Positions 20,882 through 29,708 of a stretch of 64,000 nt of DNA are shown in pieces. The stretch comes from Pseudomonadota bacterium. GTDB lineage: Bacteria; Pseudomonadota; Gammaproteobacteria; Acidiferrobacterales; UBA6901. The notes beneath the pieces were generated by a model that worked only from the letters and a program-made list of their open reading frames with translations, was not told the origin of the DNA and did not search any database. The position numbers and the translations under genes are program-made. The stretch spans positions 783,640 through 847,639 of the forward strand of contig JAJYEX010000001.1 in the NCBI GenBank assembly GCA_021785515.1. Reading direction: 5' to 3'. The first letter of the stretch is position 1. Each line of letters opens with the position of its first letter.

Positions 20882-21085
20882 TCAGCGAATCCTGATTGCG
20901 CCCGGTGCGGCGCGCTGAGGTTCTACCATGACTTCTTCGATATTGCCATCTGCGGTCTTCACGTTCTGTAAGGACATGCCGGTGAAGTACGCTGAGCTGA
21001 AACACGTTGGACACCTGGTGGCAGGACCATCGCGACCCTGCTGGCACGTCGGGCCGAAGGGGACTTTCTCGCACGGACATGGCAC
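20882..21085 (-). CDS. Putative small Cys-rich protein (67 aa, GTG start proposed)
   Basis: MPCPCEKVPFGPTCQQGRDGPATRCPTCFSSAYFTGMSLQNVKTADGNIEEVMVEPQRAAPGAIRIR; TGA directly abuts ATG of mltA. Confidence 0.45.
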   Translation of the reverse strand: MPCPCEKVPFGPTCQQGRDGPATRCPTCFSSAYFTGMSLQNVKTADGNIEEVMVEPQRAAPGAIRIR

Positions 21086-21209
21086 AATGCCGGCGTGCCC
21101 GAGTAGCGCGAACTCACCTCCTTCACGGTCACGGGAGTCCCGTCCCCGACGGAGCTCTCCGGCAGTCCGCTGATTGCCGTGACTAAATTGCAACAACTGA
21201 GATCCTGCC

Positions 21210-21692
21210 ATGCAGATTGCAGATGGAACCGTGGTAAGCATCAATTACACCCTCACCGACGACGGAAACAATGTCATTGACAGCTCAGTCGGCGGCGAAC
21301 CGCTCGCCTATATTCAAGGCGCTAACAATATTATTCCTGGTTTGGAGAAAGCCCTGGCCGGCAAGGTTTCGGGCGATCGCCTGGACGTATCGGTGCTACC
21401 CCAGGAAGCCTACGGCCTGAGGGATGAATCGTTGTCCCAGGTCATTCCACGCGACCGCTTCGAGTCAGCCGAGGATATCGAAGTCGGAATGCAGTTCCAG
21501 ACTCCGGTAGCGGACGGCTTCAGCGTGGTAACTGTCACGGCGATTGACGAGGACGGCATCACCGTGGACGCCAACCATCCCCTCGCCGGGATGACGCTGC
21601 ACTTCGCGGTGGAAGTGATTGCGGTCAGACCCGCAACCGCCGAGGAGCTCGATCACGGACACGTGCACGGAGCCGGCGGACACCACCACTGA
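21210..21692 (+). CDS. slyD: FKBP-type peptidyl-prolyl isomerase SlyD
   Basis: MQIADGTVVSINYTLTDDGNNVIDSSVGGEPLAYIQGANNIIPGLEKALAGK...; His-rich tail HGHVHGAGGHHH. Confidence 0.93.
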   Translation: MQIADGTVVSINYTLTDDGNNVIDSSVGGEPLAYIQGANNIIPGLEKALAGKVSGDRLDVSVLPQEAYGLRDESLSQVIPRDRFESAEDIEVGMQFQTPVADGFSVVTVTAIDEDGITVDANHPLAGMTLHFAVEVIAVRPATAEELDHGHVHGAGGHHH

Positions 21693-21726
21693 CGGACCGG
21701 CGGCCTGGCGCTTACCCGGAACCGGC

Positions 21727-24033
21727 CTAGGTAGCGCCAGGGTTTTCGGTCCCCGGCACCTCGCCCTCGTAAGGCTCGGCATATCCGCACTCCTTCTGCG
21801 AACAGACCTTTTCCGTGCCCCGCCGCTTGGTCGTCTTGATCGTGAGAATCGGAAATCCGCACTTGGGACAGGGCTCGGGAATTGGCAGATTCCAAACCGC
21901 GAATTTGCAGTCGGGGTAACGCGAACAGGAATAAAAGATCTTGCCATAGCGTGACTTGCGCTTGAGCATCGTGCCTTGCTTGCATTCCGGGCACTGCACA
22001 CCGGTGTCGGCCGGTTTTTCCAGCGGCTCCATGTGCTTGCAGTTCGGATAATTGCTGCAGCCGATGAATTTTCCGTAGCGACCGCGCTTGATCACCAGTG
22101 CCGATCCGCACTTCGGACACGTGCGGCCCTCAACAATCTGGGGCTCGTTGGCTGCACCTGCTTCGTCGTCAACGTTGCGCGTGTAATCGCATTCGGGATA
22201 GCCGGTACACCCAATGAAGTACCCGTTGCGGCCTAAACGCTTGGAAAGCTGTTTGCCACACTTCGGGCACTTCTCATCCAGAAGCTCCACCCCCGGCCGC
22301 TCAGCACCTTCCTTGGTCGTTACCTGCTCCTTGAACTCGTCCCAGAAGTCCTGCAACAGTGGTTTCCACGCCCTTTCGCCGCGGGAAACCGCGTCCAGGT
22401 CATCCTCGAGGCGGGCGGTGAAATCGTAGTCGACATATTTTCGAAAGTGTTCCGAGAGAAACTTGTTCACAACACGGCCGACATCCGTCGGCTGAAACCG
22501 GCGCTTGTCCAGCGTCACGTACTCGCGCTGCTCGAGCGTCGATATGATGGTAGCGTAGGTCGACGGGCGACCGATGCCATAGGCTTCAAGGGCCTTCACC
22601 AGGCTTGCCTCGGTGTAGCGGGGCGGCGGTTCGGTGAAATGCCGTTCCTTGCGAACGCCTTGAAGATCCACATATTCGCCCTTGACCATAGCCGGCAGGA
22701 TCGCCTCGCCCTCATCTTCTGCCTTCTTTTCGTCTGTACCCTCCTGGTATACGGCCATAAAACCGGGCTTGACCACGGTCGATCCGGTAGCCCGCGACAC
22801 ATTTCCCTCGCCAGCCACAAGGTCCACCGCGACCGTATCCAGTACAGCCTGAATCATCTGGCACGCAACCGTACGTTTCCACACCAGTTCGTAGAGCTTG
22901 TGCTGGTCCGGCGTTAGATGTTTTTTCATCTGCTCCGGAATGCGTTCGGCCGACGTCGGACGAATTGCCTCATGTGCCTCCTGGGCGTTTTTGGATTTCG
23001 TCTTGTAAGTCAGAGGCTCGGCCGGCAGATTGTCGTCACCATAGCGTGTTGCGATGAGCGCGCGTATCTCATTCAGCGCCTCCGCAGCAAGATTCACTGA
23101 ATCAGTGCGCATGTAGGTAATGAGACCCACAGTCTCGCCACCGATATCAATGCCCTCGTACAGCTGCTGCGCGGTGCGCATCGTCCGCTGCGCCGTAAAC
23201 CCGAGCTTGCGCGACGCTTCCTGCTGCAGGGTCGAGGTGGTAAAGGGCGGTGAAGGATTGCGTCGTTTCTGCTTCTTTTCGACGGCGGCGACAAGATAGC
23301 GGCCCTGTGCCTGCTTGAGCAGCTCCGCTTCGACTTCCGCAGCCCGGCCCTCGTTCTCGATGGAAAATTGTTCCAGCTTGGCGCCCTGGAAATGCACGAG
23401 CTTGGCAACAAAATTCTGGCCCTTGGCCGACAGATCCGATTCGATCGTCCAGTATTCGCGCGACTTGAACCGCTCAATTTCCTCTTCGCGCTCTACGATC
23501 AACCTCAGCGCCGGACTCTGAACCCGTCCGGCCGAAAGTCCACGCCGGACCTTCTTCCACAGCAGGGGCGACAGATTGAATCCGACCAGATAGTCCAGGG
23601 CGCGCCGTGCCTGTTGCGCATTGATGAGATTGACAGATAATTCCCGCGGCTCGTGGATGGCGCGCTGAATGGCCTGTTTTGTGATTTCATAGAACTCGAC
23701 ACGGTGTACCGGCTTGGAGTCGAGCGCCCCGCGGTCCTTCAAGATCTCGTAAAGGTGCCAGGAAATCGCTTCGCCTTCGCGGTCCGGATCCGTTGCCAGA
23801 TACAGTGCGTCGGCTCCGGCCATCGCCTTGATTATCGCATCAAGATGTTTTTTGTTCTTCTCTATCAGCTGATATTTCAGCTCGAATTCGTGGTCGGTAT
23901 CCACGGCACCTTTCTTCGGCACGAGATCACGCACGTGGCCATAGGATGCAAGCGCCGTGAACTCCTTGCCAAGATACTTGGACATCGTCTTGGCCTTGGC
24001 AGGAGATTCGACAATGATGAGGTTCTTAGGCAT
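21727..24033 (-). CDS. topA: DNA topoisomerase I
   Basis: MPKNLIIVESPAKAKTMSKYLG...; GLITYMRTDSVN active-site region; four C-terminal CxxC zinc-ribbon segments. Confidence 0.98.
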   Translation of the reverse strand: MPKNLIIVESPAKAKTMSKYLGKEFTALASYGHVRDLVPKKGAVDTDHEFELKYQLIEKNKKHLDAIIKAMAGADALYLATDPDREGEAISWHLYEILKDRGALDSKPVHRVEFYEITKQAIQRAIHEPRELSVNLINAQQARRALDYLVGFNLSPLLWKKVRRGLSAGRVQSPALRLIVEREEEIERFKSREYWTIESDLSAKGQNFVAKLVHFQGAKLEQFSIENEGRAAEVEAELLKQAQGRYLVAAVEKKQKRRNPSPPFTTSTLQQEASRKLGFTAQRTMRTAQQLYEGIDIGGETVGLITYMRTDSVNLAAEALNEIRALIATRYGDDNLPAEPLTYKTKSKNAQEAHEAIRPTSAERIPEQMKKHLTPDQHKLYELVWKRTVACQMIQAVLDTVAVDLVAGEGNVSRATGSTVVKPGFMAVYQEGTDEKKAEDEGEAILPAMVKGEYVDLQGVRKERHFTEPPPRYTEASLVKALEAYGIGRPSTYATIISTLEQREYVTLDKRRFQPTDVGRVVNKFLSEHFRKYVDYDFTARLEDDLDAVSRGERAWKPLLQDFWDEFKEQVTTKEGAERPGVELLDEKCPKCGKQLSKRLGRNGYFIGCTGYPECDYTRNVDDEAGAANEPQIVEGRTCPKCGSALVIKRGRYGKFIGCSNYPNCKHMEPLEKPADTGVQCPECKQGTMLKRKSRYGKIFYSCSRYPDCKFAVWNLPIPEPCPKCGFPILTIKTTKRRGTEKVCSQKECGYAEPYEGEVPGTENPGAT

Positions 24034-24186
24034 TGATCTGAAAGCCCTCTCGGACCGGCTCACCCGGAAGTCACTGGGTTACCGGCGGTGATTCCCAGCG
24101 CGCATTGTGGACGGCAAGCCGTGCGACTTGTCAAGTATCCGGGTGGGATGGATGCGGCAAAGCGGCGATTATCAAGGACTCAGCGT

Positions 24187-24669
24187 TCAGTGAAGGTGTT
24201 CTTGCGTCCCATCAAAAATCAGGTCTTCCATCCACGCGTAGGCCTGTTCGTGGCCAGGCTGATTGAACAGCACCATAAGAATGACCCACTTGACCTGCTC
24301 CAGGCCGATTTCTTCGGTTTCGAGCGCCATCACACGATCGACTACCAGCTCGCGCGTCAGCGAATCCAGCACTTCACTCTGTTCCAGAAACTGTATGAAC
24401 CCGCGAGCCGACAGACCAATCTTCTTCTGCTCCGCCGCCGAGTAGCAACGCAGCGATAAGGACTTGGCCGCGGCGGGCACACTGGCGTTCTGCTCGCGCA
24501 AACTGGACAGACCTTCGAGCCACGAAAAGGCCTTCTTGATTTCGCCCCTCGGGAAACCCGCCTGATAAAGTTCCGTCAGCAAGGTTTCCTGGTCGGGACT
24601 GAATTCGGGGCCCTCATCCATGTAGTTCTCGAACAAATACATGAGCACATCCAGCATGTTTTCTTTCAT
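24187..24669 (-). CDS. smg: Smg/DUF494 family protein
   Basis: MKENMLDVLMYLFENYMDEGPEFSPDQETLLTELYQAGF...ELVVDRVMALETEEIGLEQVKWVILMVLFNQPG. Confidence 0.94.
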   Translation of the reverse strand: MKENMLDVLMYLFENYMDEGPEFSPDQETLLTELYQAGFPRGEIKKAFSWLEGLSSLREQNASVPAAAKSLSLRCYSAAEQKKIGLSARGFIQFLEQSEVLDSLTRELVVDRVMALETEEIGLEQVKWVILMVLFNQPGHEQAYAWMEDLIFDGTQEHLH

Positions 24670-25009
24670 CGCAAGGCCTTTTGGAGACTCCGGCACACCC
24701 TGCCGCGTCGAAACCCGAGCGTCTCGGCGGAGGTATGGGCTGACGACAGCATGGAGGAATTGCCATTTGCCGTCAATCCGGTACAGAGCGACCCCGCTCC
24801 GAGGCGTTCGGTCCGGGGCACCGTGGCCTTAGCAAGCTACCCCGACAACCCGGGCAGCACGGCCCGACCGGTGGTCGCGGAGCAGCGATGGGCCCCAGAG
24901 TGAACGGCCTTGCCTCTTTCGACCAAGAACCGAAACCGATCGGAGGAAGGTCCTGCGGACCGCTCGGCATCTGCCGCCGAAAGCCGTCTGCGCCTGTGGG
25001 GCAAGCGGT

Positions 25010-26143
25010 TCAGGGAGAAGTGACTTTGTCTCCAATGTCTACCGGACCTGTAGCCGACATGATCAACGCGTAGCTGACTTTGTCGAAAACCCGAAACACC
25101 ATCAGCAAGCCTGCCGACTCGTCCGGCGTGCGATAATATTTCCGGGTCACCGGATCAACGCTCCGTGTACCGGGATGCAGGATCCGCAGAACATCGCCAT
25201 CCTTCATCCCATCATGGCTCCCGATATCGACAGCAACCACGGTCAACGGACCGACGTCGGCGACGTTGTTAGGCTCCAATACGATGCGTCCGTGCACCAT
25301 GCGCCCGGGGGGATGGGGAAAATAATACGGCAGGGGTGTCCGCACTCGCGGCGCTGCTACCAGACGGTCTCCGGCGAAAATTTCCTGGCGCGCGCTGATG
25401 ATCACCAGTTTTGCAGGATTACCCGCCCGAAGAAGCCGGGCCCGACCGAGATATTGAGCCTGATAGCCGAGCAATTCCCCGGAATCTGGGTTCCGGAGCG
25501 GTTTCGCCGGCCGGTAAATATCGTAGTAATGGGCCGGATGGGGGCCCATTCCACGCGCATAGCACTTGCTCGCCGTCCCGAGCACAACGTGGCTGTCCAG
25601 GCCCTTTACGATGTACGGATCCCGGTGCAGCTCGGCGCGACTTACTATCAGGGGACGCGTGAGAAACGGTCCGATAACACTGGGACTGATCGTCGGAATG
25701 GCCTGGTTGAGCGGCTCCGAGCGCACCTGCGGCTCCAGTTTCACGACCGTAAGCCCCGACGAAGGACCGGCCCCGGCGGCGGGCGACATCGACTCTGTCG
25801 ACTCCGCCGACGCGGCAACGGATGCGCCACCCGGCAGGGGCGCCAAGGTCTTGTTGCGCAACAGGATGAGTTCCGGTTTGCCGTGCACATAAGAAAGGGC
25901 GATGACATCGCCAGGGTAAATCAGATCCGGATTCTTGATCTGGGGGTTAATTGTCCACACTTTGGCCCATTGCCACGGATCCTCCAGAAAGCGGGTGGAA
26001 ATTCCCCAGAGTGTGTCGCCACGCACGACGGTGTAGCGCTGCGGATGATTGGGGTTCAACGCAACCGTGTCCGCGCTCGCGCAAAGCGGCACGGACAGCA
26101 TGAGGCCTACTACCGCCGCGGATGAAAGGATTCTTCGAACCAT
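25010..26143 (-). CDS. LysM peptidoglycan-binding domain protein
   Basis: Signal peptide then RYTVVRGDTLWGISTRFLEDPWQWAKVWTINPQIKNPDLIYPGDVIAL. Confidence 0.92.
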   Translation of the reverse strand: MVRRILSSAAVVGLMLSVPLCASADTVALNPNHPQRYTVVRGDTLWGISTRFLEDPWQWAKVWTINPQIKNPDLIYPGDVIALSYVHGKPELILLRNKTLAPLPGGASVAASAESTESMSPAAGAGPSSGLTVVKLEPQVRSEPLNQAIPTISPSVIGPFLTRPLIVSRAELHRDPYIVKGLDSHVVLGTASKCYARGMGPHPAHYYDIYRPAKPLRNPDSGELLGYQAQYLGRARLLRAGNPAKLVIISARQEIFAGDRLVAAPRVRTPLPYYFPHPPGRMVHGRIVLEPNNVADVGPLTVVAVDIGSHDGMKDGDVLRILHPGTRSVDPVTRKYYRTPDESAGLLMVFRVFDKVSYALIMSATGPVDIGDKVTSP

Positions 26144-26302
26144 GGGCACGTTCCTGGTGGTCTTTTGACCGAGTGTAGTCCATTGGGGAGGGCGCGCCAA
26201 CTCGGTGCGGCCAAATTCCGCTTGTTATTCAGGATCATTCAATTCAATGATAGACTGGTTCCCGGTCGCCGCTGCTGACGCCCGTGACCGGGGGCACCGT
26301 CC

Positions 26303-26806
26303 ATGCCGATACTTAATATTCTTCGCTATCCAGACCCGCGCCTGCGCCGCGTTGCCGAACCCGTCACCGAGGTCGATGGTCGGGTACGAACGCTTCTAGA
26401 CAGCATGGCCGAAACCATGTACCGCGCGCCGGGAATCGGTCTGGCGGCCATCCAGGTGGACACGCCGCTGCGGGTCATCGTGGTCGACGTGTCGGATCAC
26501 CGCAACAACCTGTTGGCCTTCATCAACCCGCGCATAGTTGAATACGAAGGAATGCAGGTCATGGAGGAGGGCTGCCTGTCTGTACCGGGAATCTTTGAGC
26601 CTGTCGAGCGCTCTCGCCGCATACTGGTGCGGGCGCTGGACCGGGACGGGCAGGAATTTGAGCGCGAAGCCGAGGGACTTTTGGCCGTGTGTATCGCGCA
26701 CGAAATCGATCATTTGGATGGCAAGGTCTTCGTCGACTACCTGTCCCGGCTGAAGCAAAACCGCATCCGCAAGAAGCTCGAAAAACAGGACAAGCTGGCA
26801 ATGTAA
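26303..26806 (+). CDS. def: Peptide deformylase
   Basis: [28 protein letters not shown] motifs. Confidence 0.97.
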   Translation: MPILNILRYPDPRLRRVAEPVTEVDGRVRTLLDSMAETMYRAPGIGLAAIQVDTPLRVIVVDVSDHRNNLLAFINPRIVEYEGMQVMEEGCLSVPGIFEPVERSRRILVRALDRDGQEFEREAEGLLAVCIAHEIDHLDGKVFVDYLSRLKQNRIRKKLEKQDKLAM

Positions 26807-26852
26807 CGTTGCCGGCCGGCGGCGTCACCGCAACCACGTGGAAAGTCGGGCC

Positions 26853-27791
26853 GTGAACCTCATTTTTGCCGGGACCCCGGAATTTGCTGTACCGTCGTTG
26901 CGCGCCCTGGTCACGGCGGGACACCGCCTTCTGGCTGTCTACACGCAGCCTGACCGGCCGGCCGGTCGCGGGCGGCGGGTTGCGGAAAGCGCGGTGAAAC
27001 AATTCGCGACACTTCATGGACTTGAGGTGACGCAGCCACCGACCCTTAGGTCTGAGACAGAGATTGCCGGCCTGCGCGCCCTGGCCCCGGAAGCACTGGT
27101 GGTAGTCGCCTACGGACTGATTCTGCCCGCCGCCGTACTTGAGATTCCGCGCTACGGCTGCATCAACGTGCACGCGTCTTTGCTGCCGCGCTGGCGCGGA
27201 GCGGCGCCCATTCAACGGGCGGTTGAGGCTGGTGACCCCACGACAGGCATCACCATCATGCAGATGGACACCGGCCTGGATACGGGGGAGATTTTGGATC
27301 GCACAGAAACGGCGATTGCCGATACGGACACCACCCAAATTCTGCATGACCGCCTGGCACAGCTCGGCGCGGAGGCGCTGGTCGACACCCTGTCGAAACT
27401 TGCGCGTGGCTCCGTGACACGCCGGGCCCAGGATTCTGCCGGGGTTACCTACGCCGCAAAGCTGAGCAAGGAAGAGGCGCGTATTGACTGGCGTCAACCA
27501 ACACAGATGCTGCACCGCAAGATTCGTGCATTTAATCCGTGGCCGGTGGCGCATACGGTGTGGGGAAACCAGATGTTGCGACTTTGGGAGGTGGGTCCGC
27601 TAGACCGGCTTACCGGGGCGCAGGCCGCTCCCGGAACTGTAGTCGCCGCAGATAGCACGGGCATACGAATACAGACGGGAGATGGGCTGTTGTGCGTCAC
27701 GCGACTGCAGATCGAGGGTGGGCGGCCACTTGCAGCAGCGGACTTCCTGCGCGGGCACCCATTGCGCGCAGGCGCGCTCATGGGTGGGTAG
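26853..27791 (+). CDS. fmt: Methionyl-tRNA formyltransferase
   Basis: LIFAGTPEFAVPSLRALV...NVHASLLPRWRGAAPIQRAV; GTG start at 26853 fits homologs. Confidence 0.97.
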   Translation: MNLIFAGTPEFAVPSLRALVTAGHRLLAVYTQPDRPAGRGRRVAESAVKQFATLHGLEVTQPPTLRSETEIAGLRALAPEALVVVAYGLILPAAVLEIPRYGCINVHASLLPRWRGAAPIQRAVEAGDPTTGITIMQMDTGLDTGEILDRTETAIADTDTTQILHDRLAQLGAEALVDTLSKLARGSVTRRAQDSAGVTYAAKLSKEEARIDWRQPTQMLHRKIRAFNPWPVAHTVWGNQMLRLWEVGPLDRLTGAQAAPGTVVAADSTGIRIQTGDGLLCVTRLQIEGGRPLAAADFLRGHPLRAGALMGG

Positions 27792-27798
27792 AAATCCA

Positions 27799-29139
27799 AT
27801 GGCCTCTGGGATTTCAGCGGGCGCTGCACGTGGTACAGCCGCGACCGCCGTACACGAAGTTATGGGTCATGGACGGTCTTTGGATACCGTTCTGGACCGT
27901 ACACTCGCAGGTCTGGATCCGGAGTTGCGTGAACGCAATGCCCTTATCCAGGAGCTGGCCTACGGCACTGTCCGCTGGGCACGCCAGCTCGTGGCGGTGC
28001 TGGGCCTGCTTTTGGACCAGCCACTGAAGCGCAAGGACAGCGACGTCGAAGCGCTGCTGCTTGTGGGACTGTACCAGCTGATCCATATGCGCACGCCCCC
28101 GCACGCGGCGGTAGCTGAGACCGTGGCCGCAACCCGATATATTGGAAAACCGTGGGCGCGGGGCCTGGTCAACGCGGTACTGCGCCAATTTCTACGGTCA
28201 GGCGCCGCACTTGTGGCAAAGATGGCGGATGACCCGGATTTTGTCTTCAGCCATCCGCCCTGGCTTCTGCGGCATCTGCAACGATCCTGGGCCCACTGCT
28301 GGCAGGAGATCTGCACCCGTAATAATACGCGACCGCCGCTGGCGCTGCGCGTGAACTGCCAACGTGGCACACGTGCAGATTATCTGTCCGATCTGGCGCG
28401 GCACAAGATCGCTGCGCGACCGGCTGCTCACTCAGATTGCGGGATAATCCTCGAGCACTCGCGCCCGGTCACACGGCTGCCTGGTTTTGCCGATGGAAGG
28501 GTTTCAGTTCAGGACAGCGGCGCACAGCTTGCGGCACTACTCCTCGATGCACAGTCGGGCGAGGACGCGCTGGATGCCTGCGCGGCTCCCGGCGGCAAGG
28601 CCGCGCACATCGTGGAGCGCACACCGTCTGTCCGCCTTACGGCGGTTGACATCGACGACAAACGGCTGGATCGCCTGCGCGAAAACTTTCTCCGACTGGG
28701 GCTGCGGGCCACGATCTGTGCCGGGGATGCCGCTGACCCTGCTGGGTGGTGGGATGGGCGCGCGTTTCACCGGATTCTGCTCGACGCGCCGTGTTCCGGC
28801 ACCGGTGTTATCCGCAGACATCCTGACATCAAGCTGCACCGTACCGAGGCCGATCTGGCCAGACTTTGCGGGCTCCAGAGGCGCCTGCTGGACGGCCTGT
28901 GGCCCTTACTCCGTCCTGGGGGTAAGCTGTTGTACGTCACCTGTTCGATTCTGCCCGAGGAAAACTCCGGCCAGATTACCAGGTTCCTGGAACGTACGGG
29001 GGATGCGGCCGTGGTCGCACTGCCGCTGTCCTGTGGCCATCCCGATGTGACGGGAACCCAGATTTTGCCCGGGGAGCATGAGATGGACGGCTTTTACTTC
29101 TCCTGTCTTGAGAAACGCCTGACGGGGCGTGGGCCGTGA
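27799..29139 (+). CDS. rsmB: 16S rRNA m5C967 methyltransferase RsmB
   Basis: DALDACAAPGGKAAHI, LLDAPCSGTGVIRRHPDIK, LLYVTCSILPEEN. Confidence 0.95.
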   Translation: MASGISAGAARGTAATAVHEVMGHGRSLDTVLDRTLAGLDPELRERNALIQELAYGTVRWARQLVAVLGLLLDQPLKRKDSDVEALLLVGLYQLIHMRTPPHAAVAETVAATRYIGKPWARGLVNAVLRQFLRSGAALVAKMADDPDFVFSHPPWLLRHLQRSWAHCWQEICTRNNTRPPLALRVNCQRGTRADYLSDLARHKIAARPAAHSDCGIILEHSRPVTRLPGFADGRVSVQDSGAQLAALLLDAQSGEDALDACAAPGGKAAHIVERTPSVRLTAVDIDDKRLDRLRENFLRLGLRATICAGDAADPAGWWDGRAFHRILLDAPCSGTGVIRRHPDIKLHRTEADLARLCGLQRRLLDGLWPLLRPGGKLLYVTCSILPEENSGQITRFLERTGDAAVVALPLSCGHPDVTGTQILPGEHEMDGFYFSCLEKRLTGRGP

Positions 29140-29708
29140 AGTACCCGCTGATTGCTGTGACCACAATCCTGGCGCTGCTGGCTGCCGGCGTCCGGACCGC
29201 GGCGGCGGCCGACTTCAACGTTCGCGGCGTACATACGCAGTTCAGCGCACACTCCCTCGGCCTGAGCGCCCGCCTGCGACTGAAATTGACCCGGAGGGCG
29301 GAACAGGCTCTGGACAAGGGCATTCCCCTGGACGTGGTGATCGATGTCGACCTGCTCCGGCACAGGCGCGTCCTGTGGGACGATACCGTTTCGAGCTGGA
29401 GTCTGCATCGGATTCTGCGGTTTCACGCCCTCTCGCGGCAATATCTGGTGAGTGGTGCCGGTGTCGCAGGCGGCGGTTATGACAATTTTTCCTCGCTTTC
29501 GGACGCGCTCGGCAACCTCGGACACATTCACGACCTGCGGCTGCCCTTCACGGCGCATGAACCGCTGGTGGCTGACGGCAATTACCGCGTACGCCTGCGT
29601 GTGTATCTCGACATCGGGGCACTGCCGTCGCCGCTTCAGCCACTGGCGTATGCGTTGCCGGCCTGGCATCTCAACAGCGGCTGGACCACATGGTCCGTAG
29701 AACCCTGA
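29136..29708 (+). CDS. DUF4390 domain protein
   Basis: Signal peptide, position between rsmB and ntrY, RALDKGIPLDVVIDVDLLRHRRVLWDD pattern. Confidence 0.82.
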   Translation: MKYPLIAVTTILALLAAGVRTAAAADFNVRGVHTQFSAHSLGLSARLRLKLTRRAEQALDKGIPLDVVIDVDLLRHRRVLWDDTVSSWSLHRILRFHALSRQYLVSGAGVAGGGYDNFSSLSDALGNLGHIHDLRLPFTAHEPLVADGNYRVRLRVYLDIGALPSPLQPLAYALPAWHLNSGWTTWSVEP

